The notes beneath the pieces are model-generated. The model was not told where the DNA came from. It saw nothing but the letters and a program-made list of their open reading frames with translations, and did no database searches. A DNA stretch of 64,000 nt. It comes from Wyeomyia smithii (lineage: Eukaryota > Arthropoda > Insecta > Diptera > Culicidae). The stretch covers positions 191,049,357 through 191,113,356 of the forward strand of contig NC_073695.1 in NCBI RefSeq assembly GCF_029784165.1. The letters run 5' to 3'. The position numbers and the translations under genes are program-made. Every line of letters begins with the position of its first letter. Position 1 is the stretch's first letter. This document shows, piece by piece, positions 31,613 to 44,350 of the stretch.

Positions 31613-33170
31613 TTTTTCTCTGGCTATCGTGCCCAAGAATATCTCGAAACTTGTGCACCTACAAAGTTGATTATTATGAGTGTTTTTTTTTTTTTAACTA
31701 TTGCCGGAGTCATATTAGGGGCGACCTATTATTGAGGTCACGTATTTCGGAGGGAAAGTAGTTTCCATTTTGTGACGTAAAGTCCAAGGAAAAGAAGAAT
31801 ATCAAAAATAGCTACGAAAGGTGTTTGTTACTTGGTCTAAGGATTCTGTTGATGGAGTCGCATATCGACCTAGACATAGAAAGCCGAGGCAGTAACTGTA
31901 GCAATGATGCTGATTCCTTAAGAGCATCCATATTTAGTTTCTCTTCTTCAATCAATTCGCAATCCAAATCTTCTCCACATGTTGCAATAGCAAAGCATTC
32001 TTATTCGTGTTTTGTTACAATTTTTGTATGATTGAGAGAGACTAAAATGAATGAAATTGCGCTGTTTCAGTAAAATAGACAGAAAAACGAACATTATTCT
32101 TTTTAAACGTAGAAAACTTGTCATATCTTAAGCAAAAAAAGGGATCGTAGAACTATAAATGAATGATGCGAGTATCATAAACAGTTCTGAGTTGAACTCT
32201 TTTGTGTCTTTTTTATTTTTTTTAGTTGAAATGTGATGTCACATTCATGCCCCTAAATGCGTGACATCAATAATGGATGATTCCTTATAACCTTTTCTTT
32301 CAATATTGGAAAATGTGGAAGTTTTGTGACAAAGGGAGGTGGGATTTGCGTTAAATTTTGCCAAATTTTGCGTGACATCATTGGCTCCTTACAAATGGTA
32401 TATGACTATCGATCATTGCATGATGACGTCACAAAGAAGAAAAAGAAAACAGACAGTTCAGGAAGGTTTGTTTATAAGGACATGTAAAATTTTCGTTTCT
32501 TTAGCATACCACTTTGTACTGTCCGATATTGAGAATTCTTTCATATTCCTAATTTGTACTGTCCGATATTGAGAATTCTTTCATATTCCCTAATTTCTTT
32601 CATTCAATTTTTCATATTCATAATAACTATTTTCACTTCCAACAGCATGAACTTACTAAAAGATGAATTGAAAAAAAAAACAAACATTCCTGAACTGTCA
32701 AAAAAGTGAGGTAGATCTACGAATTTGTTTCAATTCTACGGATGTACAGTCCGTAGATAAATCTTACGGATTTTTGAAAATATCTAAAGAATTCCACGGA
32801 TTTTTCAAAATATTTATCAAATATCAAATTGCTCTTCCGGGTAATTATATTGAATGAATTTAAGGGGAATTCTCCCGAAATTTGATCCTACCTTAAAAAA
32901 AATAAGGTTGCCAGTGACAATAAAATTATATACCTCCGTCGTTTGATTATTTACACAAAGTTTCCCCCTTCACTCGAAATTTTACCAAAAAGAAAAAATC
33001 CGTAGAATCTACGGATTCATACAAACTAGTTCTGGCTTCTCTGGGGCAATGATCTATAGACCACTTTACAAACTGACAGAAGACGAGGAATTTGCTGATG
33101 TCGACGTCACGTTATGTCAGCGACTCCTTGCTTTCCGTTAAAATTTCATTTTGTTCTTCCACGTTTTGCC
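31613..33170. other. Spacer with poly-T run and MITE debris
   Basis: A run of T at 31683-31699 followed by TAACTATTGCCGGAG may be the tail of a minus-strand retroposon, without a visible duplication. At 32235-32375 the phrases GCGTGACATCA and ATGGATGATTCC appear in a partly inverted layout that resembles a common mosquito MITE. No gene is recognisable. Confidence 0.35.
32512..32590. repeat. Short tandem duplication (~40 bp x2)
   Basis: The phrase TTTGTACTGTCCGATATTGA with its continuation to TTCATATTCC occurs twice in direct succession, with a single base difference at the join. Confidence 0.85.
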
Positions 33171-33174
33171 ACGT

Positions 33175-33216
33175 CTTGCGTCGTGCCGTGTCAAATAAAT
33201 GTTATGTAAACAAAAA
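33175..33216 (+). repeat. LINE 3'-end fragment
   Basis: The phrase GTGCCGTGTCAAATAAATGT, followed by an A-rich run, matches the insert at 3971-4006. It is probably the 3' end of the same retroelement family, here without a clean duplication. Confidence 0.5.
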
Positions 33217-35219
33217 GGCCTATACATACACGCAAAAGTTAAAACTCCAATCAACCAATGTGTCTTCTCAAAACGCACATTAAATGCTCTGGCCTTGCAC
33301 AACAAATGTGTTAAAAGGATAACGCAACAGTTGCGCAATGAATACATTGACAGAGATCGAAATTAGAATATGTATAATACACACAAAATCGTGATGTTTC
33401 GGAAGACTTCGGTTTCGGGCAAACGATCAATTTTGGGACGCCTAAAAGCCGCTGGTTATATTCGCGAGCCGGTACGTATCAAAGACTCGTGCATCCCTAA
33501 TCACCGTCAGCAACCGAAACAGCGAATAGCGAGCTTTGTTGCAACAGAATCTACTGACGCTGGTGGAGCCAGCAGAGGGGATTCACTGCTGTCAAACTTC
33601 ATATATGGCTGCGTTATCGCAGATTTACTCTGGTCCATGAGGTTTGTAACTATAAACAATAATGGGGAAGAAAATTTACTACACAACACATTATTCATAA
33701 AAGTTTTCCGCAGTTTCTCGAGTTTTGATGAAAAAAAAAACGTTCCAATTCTATAATATTTCACATCGATCAATTTCATGACCAGAAAGAACAAAAACCC
33801 AAAACAAACAGACGCCATATTGCTAAATATGTTGGTTACACGATGTTTGACAGTGAGTTCACGACCCCCTGGGTGCCAGTAACGTGAAACCGAAAGCATA
33901 TGAGTAAACCTGAATTAATCCACCTAGTGGTGCAGAAAGCTTTGTTATACTATCTATTACTATATGATTATTATGCCAGTAACCACGTATCGTATACTAA
34001 GATAGTTTTCAAGAGGGTGAACAAAATACGATCATTGAATCAAAACTTGACGTGGTTTTCACAAATATTCTGAACATTATTTTTGGATCATGTATATGAG
34101 TGTTATTTTTTCGATCACCAACCATTTTTTTAAATGTTGGCTAGAAGAAACTGCGAATTTTTGAAAAAATCGGTGAAAAAACAGTAATAGATAACAATGA
34201 TGCAGATTTCATACTAGAACAGCAAATATGTTGATTCAATGCAGTTATATTTTATATTCCTCATAATCCAGGTTTGAATACCACAATGGTTTGATTTTCA
34301 GAAATCATAGGACCTAGAATTATGAACATGCATCGTATTTTTTACAAATTGCAGCAAACTTCTACAGCCTTGCTCTCAATAAATTATAGTTCAGAATTAT
34401 ACAGGAATGGAAACGTTACTTTAAACATATGTCATTGAAATTGTTATGAATACTCATGAATGTTGTCAATTCAATTTTATTTCAAATGTATTATCTGTAA
34501 ATGAATGTTTTTCGCGGCACTCGAAGATTTTGGCTTTTCAGTGTGTAGTCGGGAACATTAATCTTTTCAAAGGCCTAAGCTGTATGATAAAATCCGAGAC
34601 CAAGACTCCATCAAACTTGCTACGATAACGAGAAGTGGGACTACTACATTGTTTACACTGAGTCTTTAATTAGGAAGTAATATTTATATCTTATATAAAC
34701 ATAGTGTATCATATCATACATCTTCAGTAAAGCTTTTCAAAATATCTGGATCATTATTTGTTTTGCACGCTGTGGGCTAAGGTTTTGCTACAATGCTTGA
34801 TTCGCGAGAGCTGTAAATGCTTCTTGTTCTTCGCAAATCTGGGTTCTACGTACAATTTAATACAATATATATATTTTAAAGAAAGTGAGAATGGAAGCTT
34901 CGCATGCGAGAACAGGAGCTAAGTAAGCATTGCAGTTTCCTCTTAAAACTATTTCGAATTTTTAAGAAAAAGCTATTAAAACAAATGGTTAATTTAGTTA
35001 CACCAGTTGAGACACACTACGAAGGGTTTAAAAATTATACAAAGCTGTCGATGATTGTTAATTTTCTTTGAAAAATGAATAGCGAAACGAATAAAAAAAT
35101 AGAGAGAGATGAAGAAAGAGTAGAATTATTTAAAAAGGAAAATATCCCATGTCTGAAAAATACTTTGGTCAATTTTCTAAAGTTCAAGCAACCAATAAAA
35201 GAATATCGCTCAGTATGAT
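33217..35219. other. No gene recognised
   Basis: AT-rich. A 128-codon frame at 33370-33756 has no recognisable domain, signal or composition to support it. No repeat structure stands out. Confidence 0.45.
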
Positions 35220-35224
35220 TTTCA

Positions 35225-35720
35225 AAGAGTCCTGGGGCTTTCATTCGAGCCTGCGAACATCAAAATCGGAATATGAGTTCTGAAAAAGGGTTTTTTGGTT
35301 CAATTTTGATATATTACACATATAAACAACATATTTACACATACATACGTACAGGCACACATACACATACATACAGAAATTGTTCAATTCGTCGATCTGA
35401 ATCGATTGGTATATTGGTGCCATTAATTTTGCCTTAAAAGTTCATATGATACATATGAAAAATACTCTGATCAAAATCTTAAAATCTAAGCCGCTTATCG
35501 AAAATCCAATCAGTAGCATTCTGGGGGAGCACAACAGCTTTCATTTGCATATAAAATGATCAAAATTGGATATTGCGTTCTATAAGAAAGGTGCGTTAGT
35601 ATTTTGCGCCACATACATATAGACAACACACATACACACACAAATACATACGAACGAACAGACATTGCTCAGTTCGTCGAGCTGAGTCGAATAGTATATT
35701 CGCTAGAGCACCAGATGCGT
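35225..35720. repeat. Two diverged copies of an ACATAC-rich dispersed repeat
   Basis: Two units share a layout: a phrase with GCTTTCATT, then ATCAAAATYGGA, then a run of ACATACA/CACACA, then CAGTTCGTCGAGCTGAGTCG (35669-35688) or its diverged version AATTCGTCGATCTGAATCG at 35386. The second unit starts near 35535. Confidence 0.55.
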
Positions 35721-36076
35721 TGTGAACAACACACATCCGTTGTATTGGTTCCAAAATAGTACAGGAGATGTGCTAATAAAGCACAATATTGATGTGGTTC
35801 GGCGCCGTCCGACTTTTGCGTGAAGATCATTTTACGAGATGTTTTTGAATTCTATTCATGAAAGATATTCCTTTATCCTTTGTAAAGTTGAAATTTAACA
35901 TATAAGGTAAAACCCCTATATTGCAACACTTTAAGTTCAAAATCCAACGTTTTTTGCATTTGAATTACGCACAAAGCCACGACCGCAGGGTTGATGTAGA
36001 AATACATATCAAATAACAATTTTCTACATTTGGGCGGATGCATCGATTGCTGCAAGAACAAAGGAAATCCGTTGAA

Positions 36077-36233
<157 letters not shown>

Positions 36234-36307
36234 CACATATTATTATACTTAATATACATATTTTTCCCTTACTCCATTTTTAGATTTTCAATTTATACAC
36301 TTAATTC

Positions 36308-36660
36308 TGTTTTTACGCGACTTTTTTTTACGTGATTTGTAAAATGTTACACGATTTTTTCACGCGATTTTCTCGAAATTACGCGATTTTTTTTACGCGC
36401 TTTCTTGAAATTACGCGACATGTGACATGGGAAATCTTGTTTATGAGCCAAGATGTAACACACACACGTATATATACACACATACATACACACACTTACC
36501 ACATAGCGAAAGATTTTGTAACGACCAATTCTTTTTTTACACGATTTGCTCCAAATTACGCGATTTTTTTACGCGATTTGTTCAAAATTACGCGATTTTC
36601 TTTTACGCGATTCTTTTTTTGCGCGCACGCATCAATCGCGTAAAAAGAGAATCCAGGGTA
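36308..36660. repeat. ACGCGATTTT-rich degenerate tandem repeat
   Basis: The phrase TTTACGCGATTTT or close variants (ACGCGCTTTC, ACGTGATTTG, GAAATTACGCGA) recurs more than ten times, interrupted by a CACATACA block at 36462-36500. Confidence 0.75.
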
Positions 36661-36723
36661 TCTCTATGTGACCGAACTCCCTGAGAGACAAATTTCTACG
36701 TCAAAATTCGATAATGATTTTAT

Positions 36724-36778
36724 TCAATCAAAGAAATAGTTATCGGTTTCGGAAACCGATAACTATTTCTTTGATTGA
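36724..36778. repeat. Perfect palindrome, 27 bp arms, 1-nt centre
   Basis: Left arm 36724-36750 and right arm 36752-36778 are exact reverse complements around a single G at 36751. The arm includes AAGAAATAGTTATCGG. It is not part of any element I can delimit. Confidence 0.95.
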
Positions 36779-36913
36779 TCTCAATCACTCTGCTAAGACG
36801 CTCGTTATAGATTTTCTAGAAATGATTTTATTAATTTTTCCGTGAAAATTCAAGTATTTTTTCAGTGTATATATTTTACAGAACATTATTAGTTGTTTAC
36901 AACCTGTTTAAAT

Positions 36914-37228
36914 TAGCAATACTCAGAGGGAGAGATATGCGGAGAGAATGCTGTGAGCCAAACGAACTGACAAAATCTGAGCCAAACGAACAAGAAAAGT
37001 AACAACACATTGAGAAGTATTGCAATTAGGTACAATAAAGGACGTGTTTATTTTCATACGTTTTTCTTGTATGAATTAAGGATACTTCATAATTGCATTA
37101 CCACAGTGATTTTTACCTTTTGTGAGGTTAACAAAATAATGATCGATTGTGATGAAAGTGTAAAGAAATAAAAAATAAACATAAAATTTAACACGTTCAC
37201 GGTCTTTGTGATGCACTTGTTGCAACTG
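36914..37228. repeat. Dispersed repeat, copy 1 (second at 52316)
   Basis: Starts TAGCAATACTCAGAGGGAGA and runs to the phrase TTCACGGTCTTTGTGAT. The copy at 52316-52590 has the same start and end but lacks about 40 internal bases. The nature of the element is unknown. Confidence 0.7.
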
Positions 37229-37235
37229 TTTAGCA

Positions 37236-37385
37236 ACTGTTTAGTGTACAGGATTGCGGGGCTAGTGCTACGGCACTACTCCTACTGATACTAACAGTCT
37301 CTCCTGAACCGAGACTCGAACTCACAACGACTGGCTTGTTAGGCCAGCGTCGTACCTCGAGACTGTCTTGGAGGTGTAGATTCCT
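37236..37385 (-). mobile_element. tRNA-derived SINE fragment, minus strand
   Basis: Same family as 26842-27051: GACTCGAAC (B box on the minus strand) and GGCTTGTTAGGCCAGC are conserved, as is AGTGTACAGGA at the far end. The ends are not clean and I found no duplication. Confidence 0.7.
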
Positions 37386-37536
37386 CGCTTTACAAAACTT
37401 AAAATGTAGTCTTAAGCCAGAAAATGAAATTAGTTCTTAAAATAATAATAAAAAAATCTTTTTGGCATCGAATTGAATTCAATGAACTTCATTCAAATCA
37501 TATAAAAAAAATTAAAATAACATACCCTAAAGTCGC

Positions 37537-37660
37537 CTCTTACACGTTTTTTACGCGGCTTTTTACGCAGATTCCGGAATTTATGCGGATGCCGGAATTT
37601 ACGCGGATTCCGGAATTTACGCCGTTTTTTTACCAGGATTCCGGAATTTACGCGCGCTTA
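37537..37660. repeat. Tandem GGAATTTACGCGGATTCC-type units
   Basis: About five short units containing ATTCCGGAATTTACGCG with variation. They share the ACGCG theme with 36308-36660, about 1 kb away, suggesting one repeat family. Confidence 0.75.
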
Positions 37661-40365
37661 GAAAGCGATTTTAGTGTAATTCAAATTGTATTGAAGCCCT
37701 CGCGTAGCCTAGCCAGTTTTTGTGTTGATTTTGGGGACAAATTGGAATCGAATTATGGAAAACTACCTTGTTTCGGTCCCTATTATGGGCACTTTGAAAA
37801 TTGCTGGAAATGCTGCATACGTTGATTGAGAAAACGACAGACATTTTGATAGATTTTCGATGACAACATTCTACGTGTCCATCTCGAGATAAAAAGGATG
37901 TTTTTATGTTCAAAGCCAATCAACCTCAGCCCTAAACCTCATGAGTTGTCAGGAATGCTTGAACGACTACATAGTTTGTCGATAGAAAGCATCAAACTCT
38001 CTAAGAGACCCCTCCTGCAAGATCATTATGACCTTTTGTACTAGAATATTGTTTCTGATACAGCAACCTTCATTGCATCCTACATTTCGATATTACACAA
38101 TTCCTAAAAATGCAGTTATACTAGTACCACAATTGCATTTTGAACAATAACATAAGAATACCTCAACCCACGTCAAAAACAAGCGAAGCTTACTTCTGGG
38201 CAACCTTCGGTTACCATTATCTACGCAAATTTGCAAAGCCGAGATCTGCGGGCAAGATAGCGACACGCGAGACTGGCATATGCGTCGCCGGGTCCGGTCG
38301 ATAAAAATAGCTATTGCAAAGCCACCAGCCGCCAACTGCGTTCCATCGGAGTCGGAGAGCAAAACAACTGGCTCCTCGCTAACCGTTCGGCATCATTTTT
38401 TTTCACCTCCACTACTCACCAGTCAGTTTCCCGTAGCCAAGGGCTATTCGTGCGCGACTCTTGGCCAAGAAGCGCACGCTGCCACTCAACGTAGTGAAAA
38501 AAAAATAACAGCGGCCGGAACGAGATGGACGTAGACGGCCGATTGTGTGGTTGGCTGAAGGGGTCTTCGCGAATGTCTGAAATTCCTGGCCCGCCTGCAC
38601 TACCAACTGACCGGCTCAGTTCACCTCTTGAAGTTCGAGGTCTCAGGTATCGGAGAAGAGCGTGATATTTCAATTTGGAGGAGCCACAAGGAAAGGCATT
38701 CGAGAGTTTTTCTTGTCCTCTCGATATTGTGATGCAGTTGGTAAAAGATTTTTATTGAAATGATCCTTGGTTCGAGTAAACCACCTATTGGGTAGGTGGT
38801 AGCCCGCAGTAAACGCACACAAAATAAATGCATTAATCATCATTTTAATTAGCTACTTATCGTATATCTATTTTGCAGATATTTAAATCGTTTACCTTGC
38901 TTAGCAAACTAAAATCTTGTCCCCACAAGAAAAATGTCAGCAATCATTTGTCTCATCTAACTCAGGCAGTTTAATAAATTCCCATAAAATAACAGCTGTC
39001 TTGAGCAACATCAATCAATCGGCATATCAAATAACTCGAATGATTAGTGCCTTAATACCCGTGACTGAACGGGATGCGTAATATAGCGAACATAATTAGT
39101 ATTTCAGTCCTAAGCGGAGACGATCGGTGGAATGTGGCTTCCAACGTCTATCGCGTACTCCCCACTGACTGGTCGGTCTTTGCCGTGTTCGATGCGTCCA
39201 GTGTGTCCCAGATGTGCTATTTGCTGCATTTGACGTTAGCTCTTAATGATGATCGGTGTAAGGTACAGCGTCTGACAGTGGTTCTCGATTGGGTGGTCAC
39301 TGGGAACGAAAAAGGTTCACGCTTTGGCATGAAATTGAATTGACATAATGAAATCGTGTAGAATCGTTAAGCTCTCTCGTAAAATTAATGTTCGATTTTA
39401 ATTCTGATATCCCAGCTAGCGAAGGTTGACGGGCCGCACTCAGTTTATTAACTTGCTACCTTAAATATAATAAAATGGTCCGTTTTTTACTGAGAAGTGT
39501 CGTTGCATTAAGCAACAAATGAATAGTCACTCATCAGCTAGTCTGGTAGCCGCAAATCATTACGATTGAAACGGGAGTTGAGAGAAAAAATACTCACGTA
39601 AAAAAAAGACCAAGCAAAAGGCTCCGCAAGCGGAACAGACCAAAAGACAATCGGATTAGAACTAGTTTTTCCATAATACGGGCTGATTTGCGTGATTTTA
39701 ACAGGGTAATTTCAATTCATCCGATGGCCTGTATCAACGGAATCAACGTGGTGCTGGGGCTACAGAGAGTGCTTCTGGGCCCCGGGTTGAGGAAAGCTAA
39801 TCGACATTAGTATGGTGGCAACTTGGCCATCAAGACAGCAGCGCGCTTGGTGATTGAAGGAAATGCGATTAACCGTAAATGGAAGTCACTCTGGTCGGTG
39901 TAAAAGTTCCACGCTACCCATAGCTTTTAAGTGATAGTGTCTGAAGCTTTGTGTCCGTGGATTTAGACGACTTAGTGTTCATGGAAAACTTTGAGTAATT
40001 CGTAAAATTAAAAATACCTGCAGGAAGTTCCAATTTAGTCGATTCCAACTACTAGGCCTATGCAAGATTTCGATCAATTTTGTACAATTTTGCAAAATTA
40101 AAAACATAGAATTTCGAGGAATTTCAGTAGAAATTACGCAAAACATCGCAAATGCAGAATTCTAATCAAAATCAAATTTTAAACGATGCTCTCAATTTTA
40201 TCAAAAATTTTGTGTATGCAATGCTTGATTTTTAAGTTTTTAAAAATTGGGAACGCGCCTTATCCTTTATTTATAAGTGTTCATAACATATGAAGCAGTT
40301 TCTTGATGTTTATCGAAGTGCAAAAACTAATATTGCTATTTTGATATTTATACATAAATAGACCA
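37661..40365. other. No gene recognised
   Basis: A GC-richer segment at 38200-38640 has several overlapping short frames on both strands, but none with recognisable motifs. The rest is AT-rich. It may be unique host DNA between elements. Confidence 0.4.
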
Positions 40366-40409
40366 CGTTATGAATCAACTTTACTTTACTTTTTTGGCTA
40401 ACGGACCGT

Positions 40410-41783
40410 TCACCGGTCTAGGACCGAACGAATTAGAGATGTCCAGCTTCTTCTGTCTTGGGCAGCCGTTCTCCAGTCTTCCCGTACACCAGCAGATCGT
40501 GCATCTTCTTCCACCGCGCACATCCACCGCGTGCAAGGCCTACCACGGAGTCGACGGCCTCTTCCTGGTTCTCTACTGAAGATAGTTTTGGCGGCTCTCT
40601 TGTCAGGCATCCTGGCTACATGTCCAGCCCACTGAAGCCTGCCCCGCTGTATTACCTTCACTATATCAGCATGTTTGTATACCTGGTACAACCCGTGATT
40701 CATGCGTCTGCTCCACACTCCATCTTCCAGTTTACCGCCAAGTATCGATCGCAGAACTTTTCGCTCAAAAACTCCGAGCACTCGTCGATCAGCTTCCTTC
40801 AGCGTCCATGCTTCATGTCCGAAAAGGGCCACTGGGAGTATCAGCGTCCTATACAGCGCTAGTTTTGTGCGAGTTTGCAAACAACGGGACCTTAGCTGGT
40901 TACGCAGTCCGTAGAAAGCCCTGTTCGCAGCTGCAACTCGTCGTTTCACTTCACGGCTCATATCGTTGTCACATGTCACAAGCGTACCAAGATAAACGAA
41001 TTCGTCAATCACTTCAAATCGTTCCCCATCTATCTCCACCTCAGCACCAACACCACGGGGACTCCCACGCTCTCTGCCAGCTACCAAGTACTTCGTTTTG
41101 GCAGAGTTAATGACAAGTCCCAATCTCGCTGCTTCTCTCTTAAAAGGTACGAAGGCCTCCTCCACGGCCTTACGGTTGATACCGACGTTATCGATGTCGT
41201 CCGCAAAACCAAGAAGCATGTGAGATTTCGTGATGATCGTACCGTTTCTTTCGACGTTTGCTCTTCGTACTGCACCCTCAAGAGCGATGTTAAACAGTAG
41301 GTTGGAGAGCGCATCCCTCTGCTTCATTCCATCCAACGTTACGAACGCGGCTGATGTCTCGCCAGCTATCCGCACGCACGATTTTGATCCCTCCAGTGTC
41401 ATACGACTCAGCTTTATTAGTTTCGTAGGGAAGTGTGTTCCGTGTTCCAGCATGATCTGCCACAGCTCGTTTCTTTTCACTGAGTCGTGTGCCGCCCTGA
41501 AGTTCACAAACAGATGGTGAGTCGGTAAGTTGTACTCCCGCAACTTATCGAGGATCTGTCGCAGGGTGAAGATTTGATCCGTCGTGGAACGCCCTTGTCG
41601 CAAACTAGCCTGGTATTCGCCAACAAAGGATTCCGTTAACGGTCTCAATCTGAAGAACAGAATACGGGAGAGCACTTTATATGCGGAGTTGAGCAACGTT
41701 ATTCCTCGATAGTTGCCACAATCCAATCGATGGCCCTTCTTATAGATAGGGCATATGAGGCCTTCCAACCAGTCGTTCGGCAT
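40410..41783 (-). pseudogene. RTE-like reverse transcriptase, main part
   Basis: The open frame of 457 codons begins inside the RT (WLEGLICPIYKKG, then YRGITLLNSAYKVLSRIL). It has QGRSTTDQIFTLRQIL, the catalytic box LLGFADDID near residue 190, then YLGTLVTCDND, and the C-terminal GRLQWAGHVARMPD typical of this branch. The palm reads MKQRDALSN where relatives have a GLKQGD-type turn, and FRAAHDSV replaces the usual F-A-YDSV, so catalytic strand A has changed. It is probably inactive and is truncated at the N-terminus. It would have copied element RNA at nicked DNA. Confidence 0.88.
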
Positions 41784-42148
41784 TTGTTCATCCGCCCAGA
41801 TTCTTAGTATTATCTGGTGGATCGCATAGTACAGCCGCTCGCTTTTAGAAGTTCGGCCGGGATACCGTCCTTCCCAGCGGCCTCTCCGTTTTTCAGCTCT
41901 CTAATCGCCTTTTTCACCTCCTCCTGTGTTGGTGGCTCCACAGCTTGTTCGTCACTCATAATCGTCATCCTGTTCCTGCTCTGCTCATCCGGCTCCTCAC
42001 CGTTCAATAGCGCCTGAAAATGCTCCTTCCACTTGGCTGCAACCGTCGGTTTTTCAGTAAACAAATTGCCGTCCTTGTCATTACACATGACCGGCACTGG
42101 GAAATTCCTGCTTCTGACTCTGTTGACAGTTCTATAGAATCTCCGCAC
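41784..42148 (-). pseudogene. RTE-like element, region upstream of RT
   Basis: This piece reads through VMCNDKDGNLFTEK and ELKNGEAAGKDGIPAELLK, the start of the RT domain, in a different phase from the next piece. A small indel near 41815 causes the break. The endonuclease that should precede it is missing because the copy is truncated at 42164. Confidence 0.8.
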
Positions 42149-42177
42149 GTCGTTTTGAGCATAGCGTTATGAATCAA

Positions 42178-44269
42178 ACAGTAATCAAATTTAGAGTTCA
42201 AGCAAATTTTGCGGCAGATATTGGAACACTGTTTGTACTGCGCAAACATTTTGATCTTTTCTGTTTTTATACGGCAAACGACAACGTTTGCCGTATCAAT
42301 TATGGCAATCACTAGTATGAATTTGCTTTGATGCACACGGAACTGACTGCGTCATAATTTGACTTATAGCTTCAACGGTTGTAAATTTTTACATTTGAAT
42401 TCAGAAGCTCTGTTGAACTGTTCTCAATATTTTCTAATGAAGTTAATAAGATGGAGAGTGGGAAAATATGAAAAAAAATAATAGATGAAATACAACCACT
42501 TACTAAAGAAGGATGCCAGTTTAAAACATAACAACTGACATAGACTGCCAATAATTGGTAGAATTCTCTATGTGAAAACAGAAACCAATTACCAATTTCA
42601 CTCTTCGCAACGGTGGCCGCACACCCAGAAGCCCAAATGTTACGCTGCATTCACGGCTTACACACACTCTCTCTCTCTGCATAGACCGACTCCGCCACGC
42701 AAATTAATGACGCTTGAGCGCGTGCATGTGTCTCTGTTCGATCGACGTGTCTCGGATGATGTTGATGGGAATAATGATCGAAGCCAAATATTGGAAGTTC
42801 ACTGCTTTGATGGTCGTTGCGGCGTCGCTAGGTTGATCCCATCAATAGCAACTGGTCGAAACCCCATCGTGTGCCGAGTGCTGCTCCAGTCTATGCGAAG
42901 GCAGCGCTCATTTGTAGTCTTGGGGCCTTTTTTACCACACTGACACCATCCAGGGACCGGTTCGGGTTCCATTTTTTCCGTTATTTTGGCTGGGTAAGTG
43001 GGGAAAAGTAAAACAGAGACAAATCCACAACAAACGAACCAGTTCAGACAAATAATGCGCTGATTCTAACACGAGAGATAGCCGTAACGGTTGAACACAT
43101 CCGAAAGTGTTGGGTAAAAATTTGCATGAACTCCCATATAACTAGCAGCCAGTGTTATTTCCAAGCATAGATCCCCGCGGCTGCACCTATGAATAATCAC
43201 AGCTTGAGAAAGGGAACAAAACTGAACGTAGCATAACTGTGGAAGGAAAAAAACCCTATGCATTTATGCTGGACATTTTTCACTGTCAAGACTATCTTGT
43301 ACACTCGGACAGGGCACATCTTGCCATTGTTCGGCCGGTTTGCGCAGCGTTCAGTCATGGCAGTCGCTGTGTGTAACACTGGATAAGAAAAGCTTGATGG
43401 AGATTTTTTGATTAGTTAAGCTCTTGACATTTTGTATGCCTATAAGAGTAAAAGCTGCACAATTGCATTCTACCTTTAGGACGAGCGAAGATTATTGCAA
43501 AAAGCTGTCGAAGTCATATATGGCATTGACAGTTGATAGATAAAATCTATCGCAATATCCAGTGTTTGAGAGGCAGAAAAAAACGGTAAGGTAAAGTCGT
43601 CATGAAGAAACTTGAAACGCGAGAAATGCAATCTGCGGGTAATCGTGGTTAGCGCACTAATAAAGTGAACCATTAGCGATAATAGGCGATCATGGGTACG
43701 GGCATTGCTGTTAAGCTTCGAAGATTAAAGACTGTGGATTTTCGTGCTACTGAGCAAATTAGATTATACCTTTCAAGCTGTCCGTTTCGAAACGTTCTCG
43801 ATTTCATTTATTCAAACTAGCGTCTTGATTTGCAAACGAACACAGTTAAACTTCAATAATGTTTTGTATGTGAGAAAATAAAAAGATTGCGACTTTCGAT
43901 GATTGTTTTGTTTTTGGCTCCACATTTCAGGAAATAATCTAGCGAGTACCTTAAACTGCTGGTGCGATCGTACCGCGCTGAAACCTTGAAAGGAAAACAT
44001 CCGAAGGAACTGTCACTGGAGTTTCGATACGGTATAATGTACAGAAAATGAAAAAAATCACATTTTTCATTCGTTCTCTTGGAATACTCTCCAATTCGCA
44101 ACGGTATTCGCACGCAGCATTTTATGCCACAACAATGTTGCAAAAGAAAATACACTGTTGCTGTATAGTCACTGTTATAATTATCTGGCGGACTGAGTTT
44201 TAGGGACTCTTCACGACAACTTTTAATGAGTGATTAAATGTTTGAAACTTGTTTTTGTAACCGTTTGTT
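42178..44269. other. No gene recognised
   Basis: A GC-richer part at 42590-42950 with a 123-codon frame has no recognisable protein similarity. No repeats or paired termini were noticed. Confidence 0.4.
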
Positions 44270-44350
44270 TTATTTTGCGGGTTTGAATTGATTCTTTTCG
44301 GTGATACTATTAGTATCACCGAAACGAATCAATTCAAAACCGCAAAATAA
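44270..44350. repeat. Near-perfect palindrome, 40 bp arms, 1-nt centre
   Basis: Left arm 44270-44309 and right arm 44311-44350 pair with two mismatches around one base at 44310. The arm includes TTTTCGGTGATACTA. It abuts the 5' truncation point of the following LINE. Confidence 0.92.

Larger units (their letters stand above)
40379..42164 (-). mobile_element. RTE-like non-LTR retrotransposon, 5'-truncated
   Basis: The 1786 bp insert is flanked by a perfect 13 bp duplication CGTTATGAATCAA (40366-40378 and 42165-42177). Its 3' end on the minus strand is a short AAAGTAAAGTAAAG repeat instead of poly-A, a habit of RTE-like elements. It encodes only part of the RT and the C-terminal region, so it is a typical 5'-truncated copy. 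Confidence 0.9.

Noticed and set aside
33370..33756. 128-codon plus-strand frame as a possible host gene
   Set aside because: No domain, signal, codon pattern or neighbouring gene structure supports it, and a similar-sized frame runs on the opposite strand.
38280..38606. Overlapping frames in a GC-richer stretch as a gene
   Set aside because: Frames occur equally on both strands and none carries a recognisable motif.
42572..42943. 123-codon plus-strand frame
   Set aside because: No domain or conservation evidence; the composition is that of chance sequence.
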